Source: Candidatus Zixiibacteriota bacterium
GTDB lineage: Bacteria; Zixibacteria; MSB-5A5; WJJR01; JAJRUJ01
Assembly: GCA_020051695.1 (NCBI GenBank)
Contig: JAGVQM010000029.1
Span: 1 to 53,648, forward strand
DNA length: 53,648 nucleotides
Direction: 5' to 3'
The notes below the pieces were generated by a model. The model saw nothing but the letters and a program-made list of their open reading frames with translations. It did not search any database and had not been told where the DNA came from. The number at the start of each line of letters is the position of its first letter. Position 1 is the first letter of the stretch. Below are positions 36,390-43,928 of this stretch, piece after piece. The position numbers were made by a program, and so were the translations under genes.

Positions 36390-37322
36390 TCACATGCTTG
36401 CATACGAGGGAGTGGATAAGTCGAAAATATATTTCATCGGGTCAACTGGATCGCCGTCCACGTGGATTTCGTAATGCAGGTGCGGGCCGGTTATCAACAG
36501 GCCGGTCCGACCGATGACTGCAATAGTGTCGCGACGTTTAACCTCTTGCCCGACTTTTACTTTAGTGTCTTTGAGATGTCCGTAGAGAGTCTGCAATCCA
36601 AAGCCGTGGTCGATTACCAACGTTTTGCCCAACGCCTTGCTGTACCAGATATTAACGACTCTGCCGTCCGCGGGCGCCCGGACCGGAGTGCCGATACTCG
36701 CGGCAAAATCAACACCATTGTGCATGGTCCGCGCGCCGGTAACCGGGTGGCGATTCCGCATCCCAAATGCCCCCGAATACAACCCCTGACAGGGCCGGAT
36801 CGACGGCGTATGATCGAGTTGATTTTTTCGTGTATGCAGCGAATCAAGAATCGCCCGGAAATTTTCCCGTTCAAAGCCCGCTTTGCGCAGCAGGTTCGAC
36901 AAATCGACTTCGGTATCGTAGGACAGCAGTTCATAGGCGCTCAGACTATCGGTAGTGCTGGGAAAACCGCCGATACCCAGCGCCCGCTCCGCAGGGTCCA
37001 CATCCGGGAAGCCGAAAACCTGCCGGATGTCGTCCTCACGCTGTTCGATTTCACTTAAATAGTTGCCGAATGTCGCCATGGAAGACCGCATCCCGGCCAG
37101 ACGGCTTTGTAAAAATGCATTTTCAACCTGCAGCGCCTGCAACTGCACCCGGGCCTCCTGGCGATTAAGATGGCCCAGCATAAAATAGCCGAAAAGCAAA
37201 ACCACACAGACCAGCGAAAAACCGAGCAGCGATACGACAAATTGAGGGATTCTAAACTGGATGGTCTCACCCGAATTCGGCGGGACAATCAAGACATTAA
37301 ATTTCTTCTTTTTGCCTGCCAA
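36390..37322 (-). CDS. M23 family peptidoglycan endopeptidase (LytM-like), membrane anchored
   Basis: About 310 aa. A short basic N-terminus (GKKKKFNVLIVPP) is followed by one transmembrane helix (VVSLLGFSLVCVVLLFGYF), a coiled-coil (RQEARVQLQALQVENAFLQ...LSEIEQREDD) and a C-terminal LytM/M23 domain. Zinc ligands appear in MHNGVDFAA (His and Asp) and GPHLHYEIH, so the domain looks catalytically competent. I prefer TTG 37322, which has GGAGG 6 nt upstream; a TTG at 37343 adds seven residues. No EnvC/NlpD-type LysM domain is present. The ECF sigma gene lies downstream on the same strand. Confidence 0.87.
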   Translation of the reverse strand: MAGKKKKFNVLIVPPNSGETIQFRIPQFVVSLLGFSLVCVVLLFGYFMLGHLNRQEARVQLQALQVENAFLQSRLAGMRSSMATFGNYLSEIEQREDDIRQVFGFPDVDPAERALGIGGFPSTTDSLSAYELLSYDTEVDLSNLLRKAGFERENFRAILDSLHTRKNQLDHTPSIRPCQGLYSGAFGMRNRHPVTGARTMHNGVDFAASIGTPVRAPADGRVVNIWYSKALGKTLVIDHGFGLQTLYGHLKDTKVKVGQEVKRRDTIAVIGRTGLLITGPHLHYEIHVDGDPVDPMKYIFDLSTPSYASM

Positions 37323-37528
37323 TGCCGTCCTCCATGAGGCCAATCCGTCTCCGGGTCCGCCAAAACTTGCGAGACGATAGGGGGGGCAGACGCCAATGTC
37401 AAGGATATAATTAGCTCACCGGCCACATTACTTGCGGCCCCGGCCGGTTTTTGACTGCGACCCTAAAAACCCGAGGACTGTTCCCGTTCCTCCCTGAACG
37501 GTGGTTTTCCGGCAATTCCCAAACCCGC

Positions 37529-37669
37529 TTACTTGATCAGCAGAAAATGCCTTTTCAAGATCTTGTCCACGACTTTGATGAATTTTTCCGGATTCAGATT
37601 CTGCAGGCTGTACAGGTGCCAATACGTCTTTTCCGGCAGTTTCAGCCCGTCTTTTTTGCCCTTCCGCAT
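37529..37669 (-). CDS. Small basic protein, 46 aa, unknown
   Basis: A short frame with strong translation signals: ATG 37669 preceded by GGAGGA about 9-10 nt upstream, ending at TAA 37529-37531. The product begins MRKGKKDGLKLPEKTYWHLY and ends in a basic amphipathic helix (FIKVVDKILKRHFLLIK). No cysteine pairs, signal peptide or known domain are visible. It stands alone between the M23 peptidase and the divergent ECF sigma gene. The longer overlapping frame on the same strand (37428-37757) has no such start signal and an implausible composition. Confidence 0.5.
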   Translation of the reverse strand: MRKGKKDGLKLPEKTYWHLYSLQNLNPEKFIKVVDKILKRHFLLIK

Positions 37670-38144
37670 CGCGATTGTTCCTCCGGGCTAACCGAATTCC
37701 CCGGAGGCGACCGCAAGGGCATATTTTCCCTCCGGGGGAATTATCGGCGAATGTCAAAAATCTTTAACGCGTTTTGAAATATTGTAACAGCAATTGTGCT
37801 GCCGGTCGGCATCTTAGGCCCTGCTCTGCGATGTATTCTTTTGCCTTATAATGCATTAAGGGGGTGATCGCTTTGGGACTCGTCGGCTGAATATTCATAA
37901 ATATCGTGGACACCTCCCCGGAGTATGGGATGTCCGCCATTCCAAGAGAGACAAAAAAATGAAAATGACGGCGATTCAGCGAGATTGAATATAAGTGTTT
38001 CAATTGTGGCAAAACTTTGAGGGGGAATTATACAGAAATGAAACGTATTGACGCCAAATGGAGTTTTCCCTTGGGGGAAAGTGCGTTGCCGCATATTTTG
38101 GGGCAATTGCGCCCGGACCGCAACCCGGCGGATCGGGCGTTCGT
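37670..38144. other. Long intergenic region upstream of the second ECF sigma gene
   Basis: About 475 bases, more AT-rich than the neighbours. It must carry promoters for the small 46 aa gene (minus) and the sigma gene (plus). An 82-codon minus-strand frame (37764-38012) has only a TTG start and no Shine-Dalgarno sequence, so I do not call it. No clear RNA structure was recognised. Confidence 0.4.
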
Positions 38145-38738
38145 ATGGACAGAAAGGAACAGTCGGTGGTCGAAAATACCGACGAAGAACTGATCAAAGG
38201 CGCCCTGCAGGGCAATCAGGAGGCCTATAAAAAGCTCCTGGAACGGCACCGCCACGCGATCTTCCATATTGCGTACAAAATCGTACGCAACTCCGAGGAA
38301 GCGGCGGACCTGGTCCAGGAGACATTCATGAAGGCCTTTGCGTCGCTGTCGTCCTACCGGTTCGAATACCGGTTTTCGACCTGGCTGTACCGGATCGCGG
38401 CGAACAATGCCATCGATCTGTTGCGCAAACGCAAGATCGAGGCCTTATCGCTCGACCGCCCGGTGGAGACCAAAGACGGCTCGGTGGAATTGCAGCTCCC
38501 CGATTGGACGCACAATCCGGAGTTCGATTTCACCCGCAAGCAACAGCGGATTTCGATTGAGGAGGCCATTGCCACGTTACCGAGCAAATACCGCGAGGTA
38601 ATTGTCTACCGGCACAGCGAGGACAAGTCCTACGACGAAATCGCCCGCATCCTGGATATCCCGGTGGGGACAGTCAAAGCGCGGATTTTTCGCGCGCGAG
38701 AGTTGCTGAAAAAGAAATTGAAAAACCCGATGATGTGA
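38145..38738 (+). CDS. ECF-family RNA polymerase sigma factor
   Basis: About 197 aa sigma factor. Region 2: HRHAIFHIAYKIVRNSEEAA, LVQETFMKAFASLSSYRFE, FSTWLYRIAANNAIDLLRKR. Region 4: LPSKYREVIVYRHSEDKSYD and GTVKARIFRARELLKKKL. ATG 38145 gives MDRKEQSVVENTDEEL; GTG 38166 has a better Shine-Dalgarno match (AAGGAA) and may be the real start. The bactofilin-like membrane protein starts 1 nt after the stop, in the position where ECF operons usually carry an anti-sigma factor. I infer that the downstream product controls, or is controlled by, this sigma factor. Confidence 0.9.
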   Translation: MDRKEQSVVENTDEELIKGALQGNQEAYKKLLERHRHAIFHIAYKIVRNSEEAADLVQETFMKAFASLSSYRFEYRFSTWLYRIAANNAIDLLRKRKIEALSLDRPVETKDGSVELQLPDWTHNPEFDFTRKQQRISIEEAIATLPSKYREVIVYRHSEDKSYDEIARILDIPVGTVKARIFRARELLKKKLKNPMM

Positions 38739-38739
38739 C

Positions 38740-40275
38740 ATGGCAGGCCGGCGACCGAAAAGGCGTGATCGTGCGATGAGAATGCTTCAATCCGATTTTT
38801 TCATGACGTTATGCCTGGTCCTGCTTTGCCTGCCGGCAGCCGCCCAGACTGATCCACCCCGGCCGGACACCGCCAAACACGCCGCTCCCCCGGCCCCCAA
38901 AACCTACTTCATTCCCGGCGATACCCTGGAGGATGAGGAACTCCTGCGCATCGAAAAAGAACGCAGGAAAAGCGAACTTGACCTGCGCGAAAAACTCGAA
39001 TCGCTTAAATCATTGGATGCCCTGAAAGACCTGGACAATCTCGAGGTATTGGACGCACTTGACGCACTCGAAGCCGTGAAAGCGCCCTCCGAGGAATCGC
39101 GGGCGGCGCTCGAAAAGGCACGCCGACAGCTTGAAGGGCTGGTGATTGCCACACCCCGGGTGGGGGACATCGGCGGGGAAATCATCCTGCCCGATACGGT
39201 CTACACCACCGAAATAACCATCGGCCCGACCGGCATTGAATTTTACGATACGGCCGGCACGCCCGTGTTCATCCTTGGCGAACCAAAAGGACTGGGGGAC
39301 GTGTATGTATTCTCTGACGAGGGCAATCTAATTTCAACCGAAGATATCGTCCAGATCGGCACGAGTGTTACCGTCGACAAAAACGAACGCGTGGAAGGCA
39401 ACGTGGTGGTTTTCGGTGGCGATGTGCACGTCACAGGTGAAGTCAAAGGCGACGCGGTAGCTATTTTCGGCGATGTGATCGTCGACGGTTACGTGCACGG
39501 CTCGGCGGTCGCACCCCTGGGCGAAGTGGAGGTGACTTCGACCGGGCGCGTGCGCAAGGACGTCGTCGGCGGGACGATTACTCTTGCGCCGGGTTCGATG
39601 GTCGGCGGGAAGCGGGAACGCACCAATGTCCGGATCCCCGTTCGTCCGCAACTGTTTCAGGGTATCTACCTGGCGATTTTCTTCATTTATTTGGGCGTGG
39701 CGGTGTTCGTGATCTTCCTAACCCTGCTGGCGCATGCTTTCGGGGCGAAAAACATCAAAACCGTCGGTACACGGGTCGCCGAATCGGGAGTCAAATCCTT
39801 TTTCGTCGGGCTGGTATCCATGCTGCTGGGTGTGCCGCTGGCGTTCGTTTTGCTGATTATCACAGTGATCGGGATCCCGGTGGCAATTCTGGTCTTGCCG
39901 CTGGCGGTGTTTTTGGCCAAGGTCATGGGGTACGCCGCGGTCGGTCTGCGTTTTGGGGGAAAACTTGCGGAGAATACGGTTTTCAAAGCCAGGTCCCAAT
40001 TGGCGCAGACCCTGTTGGGGACGGCCGGGCTGCTGATGATCACGATGATCGGCTGCACATTAATCATTATTCCGACCACGCCGATTCAGGTCATCGGCTG
40101 GATTTTGTTCGGCATTGGTATTGCGGTATCGTTTGTCGCGACGACGACCGGTATCGGCGCGGTCGTCCTCACCCGGTTCGGCACACGATTGCATAAGAAC
40201 GGGACCTCTCGACCCACTCCCTCGGCCATCCCCCCTCCCCCAAGTTCCATCCAACCTGGTACTACAACGGCGTAA
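38740..40275 (+). CDS. Polytopic membrane protein with bactofilin-like beta-helix
   Basis: 511 aa. A signal peptide (LQSDFFMTLCLVLLCLPAAA) is followed by a Pro-rich spacer, a Leu/Asp/Glu-rich coiled-coil (about residues 60-130, LDALKDLDNLEVLDALDALE), a right-handed beta-helix of bactofilin/polymer-forming type (about 210-300, RVEGNVVVFGGDVHVTGEVK, GDAVAIFGDVIVDGYVHG) and then four or five transmembrane helices (IFFIYLGVAVFVIFLTLLA, GVPLAFVLLIITVIGIPVA, GLLMITMIGCTLIIIP, VIGWILFGIGIAV). The C-tail is Pro/Ser-rich. It starts 1 nt after the sigma stop (ATG 38740; ATG 38776 would remove a basic stretch). The beta-helix would be periplasmic, unlike cytoplasmic bactofilins. Function unknown; sensing or scaffolding is a guess. 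Confidence 0.75.
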   Translation: MAGRRPKRRDRAMRMLQSDFFMTLCLVLLCLPAAAQTDPPRPDTAKHAAPPAPKTYFIPGDTLEDEELLRIEKERRKSELDLREKLESLKSLDALKDLDNLEVLDALDALEAVKAPSEESRAALEKARRQLEGLVIATPRVGDIGGEIILPDTVYTTEITIGPTGIEFYDTAGTPVFILGEPKGLGDVYVFSDEGNLISTEDIVQIGTSVTVDKNERVEGNVVVFGGDVHVTGEVKGDAVAIFGDVIVDGYVHGSAVAPLGEVEVTSTGRVRKDVVGGTITLAPGSMVGGKRERTNVRIPVRPQLFQGIYLAIFFIYLGVAVFVIFLTLLAHAFGAKNIKTVGTRVAESGVKSFFVGLVSMLLGVPLAFVLLIITVIGIPVAILVLPLAVFLAKVMGYAAVGLRFGGKLAENTVFKARSQLAQTLLGTAGLLMITMIGCTLIIIPTTPIQVIGWILFGIGIAVSFVATTTGIGAVVLTRFGTRLHKNGTSRPTPSAIPPPPSSIQPGTTTA

Positions 40276-40359
40276 AGAAATCAGCAAGAAATATGTGGGC
40301 GGTCCGCCGTGGCGGGCCGGGCACAGCCTCATCATTTCCCTTGAGGGGGATCATAGTAG

Positions 40360-40441
40360 GTCAAAACCCCTATGGTTTTGACATACGCCCGAAGGGCGTT
40401 CAAATGAAGTCCAACCGTTTATCGAAACCTCGGGGGTTTCG
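40360..40441. repeat. Paired inverted palindromic units (BIME-like)
   Basis: Three hairpins in a row between convergent genes: 9-bp arms 40360-40368/40374-40382, 5-bp arms 40386-40390/40394-40398, and 7-bp arms 40423-40429/40435-40441. The first and third units are related to each other in opposite orientation (core AGGTC(A/G)AAACCCC). This is the pattern of paired REP units rather than of an intrinsic terminator; no T-tract is present. Confidence 0.7.
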
Positions 40442-40454
40442 ACCTGCTGACTGA

Positions 40455-42143
40455 TCACGCCTGAATTCCCAAAAGCGATCTGATTGGTTTTGACAAGCAT
40501 TCGGGAATATCCTTCTCCTTCGCTTGGGCCAACAGCCCCAGGGCATTATCGATCTTCTCACCTTCATCTTTGGGAAGCCCCATAGATGATTCGAAATCTG
40601 GCTCAAGCCAAAACGTGCGATCCCCGCCAGCAACATCAAGGATCGCCTTGTTCCACCTCTCGTGTTTGGTATTCTTATCCTGTTGCTCTTTTTTGCGATT
40701 ATCCGACCATGCGTTTTCAATATCCTTAACGTCTCGGTCGGCCAAAACCACGAATGGTATCTTGAAAGCATCGGCAGTGCGCGCAAATAGGGGTATCTTA
40801 GTTTTTCCACCACATTCAATCACAGACACATTCTCTTTGTTGACATCAATCCCAAGTGCTTTGAACGCTAAGGGAAGTGCTACTTTTTCCGTGTTTCCCT
40901 CCACAAACATCACACGACGAGCGAAGAAGAATTCGCTCCTTTGCGCATCAAACTCTGTCAGAAGCCGCAGAGCTCTTCTATCGTTATCCGCAAGATCGAC
41001 TTTCATTGCTTGATTAACTTCCGTGCCGGAATCTGCCTGCCGTCTGACCACCGCGATGGCCTCAGGTTCATGGAGTTGGACGAATATCGGAGAATGCGTC
41101 GTGAGAAACACCTGGTTGCCCCGTTCAGAAAGGCCCCGAAGAACGGACGCAAAGTAGCGTGCCTTTTGCGGGTGAAGGAAAACCTCCGGCTCCTCGATTG
41201 CGAATACCGCCCCCTCCTTTTTCAGTTCCTCATAGGTCCGGAATATCGCCACAACAATAGCGCTCTGTAGCCCCGCGCCAACGTCTCCAGCAGGACTTCG
41301 AATCCCCATCTCGTCGACGTAAAGCTGGAGCGATTTAAAAGCGTTGGTAGGGTCATGCGTCTCAAAATGCAGCTCAACCTTGCTTTTCCCCGCGTCCAAT
41401 CCCATCTGTTGAATCGCGTTCTGCGCAAGTTTGCATTCGATTTCCTCGAAAGTCTCAGTACGGAGGTATTTGTAAGCATCTTTCACCGACTCTTCGAACG
41501 CCTCTCTTCTTGTCATTTTTACCGAGCTGCCGTCTGGGCGTGTCACTTCGATCAGGGTCTTATTGTTCAAGAACTCTGTATTTACCTCATTGAACAGTCG
41601 CCGGAGGACGGACCAACGGTTGCCGGGGGTTTGTCGATTGTAATCCCGCAACACGTCGACGTAGATGGAGGGGAGTTGCTCCCGAATGTCCTTGGTAACC
41701 CGGTAAGGCACCCATTGCCCACTATACTTCTTACCCTTTTCCAACTTCTCTGCAGGGTAGGAAATCGTCTTGCCAGCACTGTTGATACAGACGTAGTCTG
41801 TGGTGAGTGTGCCGGCCGGCTTGCCCTTCACCTTGATTTTGTATGCCTTGCAGCGGAGCTCGATCCCGGCGATCTCCATCTTGAAGTTGTTCCGCCATTC
41901 CTCCGCGACCTCGTCGAAGAACACCTGAATAACGATGTCATTAGAAGTGTCCTGGTTATAGAAATCCTCGTCGGAGAACATGCGTTCAGTCGGCCACGTT
42001 TCTCCGAGTGCAATGGAAAGGGCACGAAGGATATTCGATTTCCCGGAATTATTTTCACCAATCAAAACGCAGTAGAGTGCAGGTTCGAAATCCAATACCC
42101 TAATTGAACGATAATGTTCAATATGTACGTGAAGAATCCGCAT
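40455..42143 (-). CDS. OLD-family ATPase/Toprim nuclease
   Basis: 562 aa. The N-terminal ABC-type ATPase has Walker A GENNSGKS (residues 29-36), signature-like GDVGAGLQS, Walker B VFAIEEPEVFLHP and H-loop TTHS. The C-terminal Toprim domain has the metal-binding Glu in VMFVEGNTEKVAL and DxD in VVLADRDVKD. This is the overcoming-lysogenization-defect architecture, related to GajA of Gabija; the group includes anti-phage nucleases. No UvrD-like helicase partner (GajB) or reverse transcriptase follows, so this is a stand-alone class 1-like OLD. ATG 42143 follows GGGAGG. A repeat-flanked membrane protein gene precedes it on the same strand. Composition looks different from flanking genes, suggesting an acquired gene. 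Confidence 0.87.
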   Translation of the reverse strand: MRILHVHIEHYRSIRVLDFEPALYCVLIGENNSGKSNILRALSIALGETWPTERMFSDEDFYNQDTSNDIVIQVFFDEVAEEWRNNFKMEIAGIELRCKAYKIKVKGKPAGTLTTDYVCINSAGKTISYPAEKLEKGKKYSGQWVPYRVTKDIREQLPSIYVDVLRDYNRQTPGNRWSVLRRLFNEVNTEFLNNKTLIEVTRPDGSSVKMTRREAFEESVKDAYKYLRTETFEEIECKLAQNAIQQMGLDAGKSKVELHFETHDPTNAFKSLQLYVDEMGIRSPAGDVGAGLQSAIVVAIFRTYEELKKEGAVFAIEEPEVFLHPQKARYFASVLRGLSERGNQVFLTTHSPIFVQLHEPEAIAVVRRQADSGTEVNQAMKVDLADNDRRALRLLTEFDAQRSEFFFARRVMFVEGNTEKVALPLAFKALGIDVNKENVSVIECGGKTKIPLFARTADAFKIPFVVLADRDVKDIENAWSDNRKKEQQDKNTKHERWNKAILDVAGGDRTFWLEPDFESSMGLPKDEGEKIDNALGLLAQAKEKDIPECLSKPIRSLLGIQA

Positions 42144-42177
42144 GAATCATCCTCCCCTTGTATCGCGCAACGTGCTG

Positions 42178-42206
42178 TGTGGGTGGCAGATGTCCACATC
42201 TGCCCC
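42178..42206. repeat. Dispersed palindromic repeat, copy 1
   Basis: 29-nt unit built on a near-perfect hairpin (9-bp arms 42185-42193 and 42196-42204, 2-nt loop). The same unit occurs at 42780-42808 in the same orientation with three base changes. It lies between the OLD nuclease and the small membrane-protein genes. Confidence 0.75.
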
Positions 42207-42268
42207 ACATCAATATCAAACCAGTAAAGCCATAGTGGCCTCCGTGCATGACTCACTTCGATTGAGCA

Positions 42269-42703
42269 TTATCCTTTTTGTCGGTCCTGAGGCATACTTA
42301 AACCTCTGCCAGCGGCAACGCCTTTTGCTATCGCAAATCCAGATACCCCTGATAATATGGGAAGACCTGCTTCTGCTGAAATCGTCTTAGTCATCAGCAA
42401 TATGCTCAGCACGATCACGATTAGAACCGCAATAAGAACTTGACCATATGATGTCCAGAATTCGTTGCGCCGTTGAAGATATTCCGTATAACTATCATGA
42501 AGATATCGCGGAATATCATCATAAGTGCGTGGTGAATTCATCAAGTGATGATGAATTATTTCCTCCCAAAAGGGATGACGACCCGGAAACCATTTCTCGA
42601 ATTGATGTCTGGATAGCACAAATCCAAACCAAACGACCCCGGCGATCACGACCAGGCCGATCAATGATACGAGAACACAGGCCCAGAATACGAAATCATA
42701 CAT
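42269..42703 (-). CDS. Small membrane protein, unknown
   Basis: 144 aa with one long N-terminal hydrophobic helix (FVFWACVLVSLIGLVVIAGV), a central soluble segment rich in His/Tyr/Trp (WEEIIHHHLMNSPRTYDDIP) and two C-terminal hydrophobic stretches (VLIAVLIVIVLSILLM; PILSGVSGFAIAKG). ATG 42703 has a clear GAGGAGG upstream. No family is recognised. It precedes the OLD nuclease gene by about 125 bp on the same strand, and both its flanks carry the same 29-nt palindromic repeat, so the two genes could have been acquired together. A membrane effector paired with the nuclease is possible but unproven. Confidence 0.65.
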   Translation of the reverse strand: MYDFVFWACVLVSLIGLVVIAGVVWFGFVLSRHQFEKWFPGRHPFWEEIIHHHLMNSPRTYDDIPRYLHDSYTEYLQRRNEFWTSYGQVLIAVLIVIVLSILLMTKTISAEAGLPILSGVSGFAIAKGVAAGRGLSMPQDRQKG

Positions 42704-42779
42704 TGTATCGAATCCTCCTCATATAATTGATATCGCATATTGCCTTTATTCGCCCTTACGGCTGGCCGACATCCGACAT

Positions 42780-42808
42780 TGTGGGCGGCACATGTCCACA
42801 TATGCCCC
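42780..42808. repeat. Dispersed palindromic repeat, copy 2
   Basis: Second copy of the 29-nt hairpin unit (arms 42787-42795 and 42798-42806 with one mismatch), same orientation as copy 1 at 42178-42206. The rest of the 42704-42975 gap shows no gene. Confidence 0.75.
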
Positions 42809-42975
42809 GGCGAGAAAAACCATTCTGGCCTTTGGGAATTCTGCCATTTAGGCGCATCCCCCCAGCGAAAGTGTTTTGCCTGCATCTTCTTCTGATCAAA
42901 CGAAATATGTATTCCCCAGCCACCTTTGTCAACGGAAAAGAGCGGCCTTTTTGCCGCCACCCCCCACATCATCAC

Positions 42976-43011
42976 AAAAAAAAACCGCCCCGCGGTTACG
43001 CAGGGCGGCTT
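42976..43011 (-). terminator. Intrinsic terminator after the RpoD-family sigma gene
   Basis: On the minus strand a CCGCCC/GGGCGG stem with extra inner pairing is followed by nine U residues. It lies about 30 nt past the sigma stop at 43041 and would also end the htrA-sigma transcript. Confidence 0.9.
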
Positions 43012-43040
43012 GATCATGTGCTTTTTACAGGTGATCCCGG

Positions 43041-43892
43041 TCAATCAAGATATGCCCGGAGCGACTTGGAGCGCGAAGCATGGCGCAAACGGCGGATCGC
43101 TTTCTCTTTAATCTGGCGGACCCGCTCGCGGGTCAGCGAAAAGCGCACGCCGATTTCCTCCAGGGTCAGGGCTTTTTCATGGTGCAACCCGAAATACAGG
43201 TTGATCACCTCGGCCTCACGCGGGGTGAGGGTATCCAACGCCTTTTCGATCTCCGAACGCAGTGAATCACTCAACAGCGTTTCGTCGGGCGCGGGCTGCA
43301 TCTCATCTTCCAACACGTCGATTAAGCTGTTGTCCTCGGACGTCGCAAACGGCGCATCCAGCGACAAATGCGAGTTCGAGATCTTCAGCGTGTCGGAAAC
43401 CTCGGCAGAGGTGAGTTCCAGTTTGTCGGCGATTTCATCAGCCGTGGGTTCCCTCCCGAACACCTGTTCGAGTGAGCTGGAAATCTTGCCGATCTTATGC
43501 AGCGTGCCCACGCGGTTCAACGGCAGGCGCACGATCCGTGACTGCTCCGCCAGGGACTGCAAAATCGCCTGGCGAATCCACCACACGGCGTAGGAGATGA
43601 ACTTGAACCCCCGGGTTTCGTCGAACCGCTTTGCCGCTTTGATCAATCCGATATTGCCCTCATTAATCAAATCCGCCAGGGACAAACCCTGGTTTTGATA
43701 TTGTTTGGCCACGGATACCACAAAGCGCAAATTCGCCTTGGTCAACCGCTCCAAAGCGTCCTGATCACCCTCCCGGATTCGCTTGGCCAGCGATACTTCC
43801 TGTTTAGGTGTCAGCAGCGGCGTTTCGCCGATTTCCTTCAGGTACAAGTCCAGGGACCGGTCTTCATCCCGGTACTTGCGGGACGATCGCAC
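43041..43892 (-). CDS. RpoD-family RNA polymerase sigma factor (short, no region 1.1)
   Basis: 283 aa. Regions 1.2 ([20 protein letters not shown]), 2 ([58 protein letters not shown]), 3 and 4 ([40 protein letters not shown]) are all complete. The length and lack of region 1.1 match the primary sigma factor typical of Bacteroidetes and other FCB phyla, though a group 2 stationary-phase paralog is possible. GTG 43892 with a G-rich Shine-Dalgarno sequence about 10 nt upstream gives the family N-terminus. It lies 36 bp behind htrA and is followed by a strong terminator. Confidence 0.92.
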   Translation of the reverse strand: MRSSRKYRDEDRSLDLYLKEIGETPLLTPKQEVSLAKRIREGDQDALERLTKANLRFVVSVAKQYQNQGLSLADLINEGNIGLIKAAKRFDETRGFKFISYAVWWIRQAILQSLAEQSRIVRLPLNRVGTLHKIGKISSSLEQVFGREPTADEIADKLELTSAEVSDTLKISNSHLSLDAPFATSEDNSLIDVLEDEMQPAPDETLLSDSLRSEIEKALDTLTPREAEVINLYFGLHHEKALTLEEIGVRFSLTRERVRQIKEKAIRRLRHASRSKSLRAYLD

Positions 43893-43928
43893 TGCGATTA
43901 TTCCACCCCCTTACCAGCAGGTTACGGG

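Noticed and set aside
37428-37757. 109-codon minus-strand frame overlapping the 46 aa gene
   Set aside because: Composition is implausible (Gly/Arg/Ser-rich without structure) and the well-placed RBS belongs to the other frame.
37764-38012. 82-codon minus-strand frame in the gap before the ECF gene
   Set aside because: Only a TTG start, no Shine-Dalgarno sequence, no family features; an internal ATG at the GMADIP position also lacks one. It could be real but I cannot support it.
40360-42808. Possible CRISPR-like array from the repeated hairpins
   Set aside because: Only a few copies, unequal spacing of hundreds of bases, different units and no cas genes.
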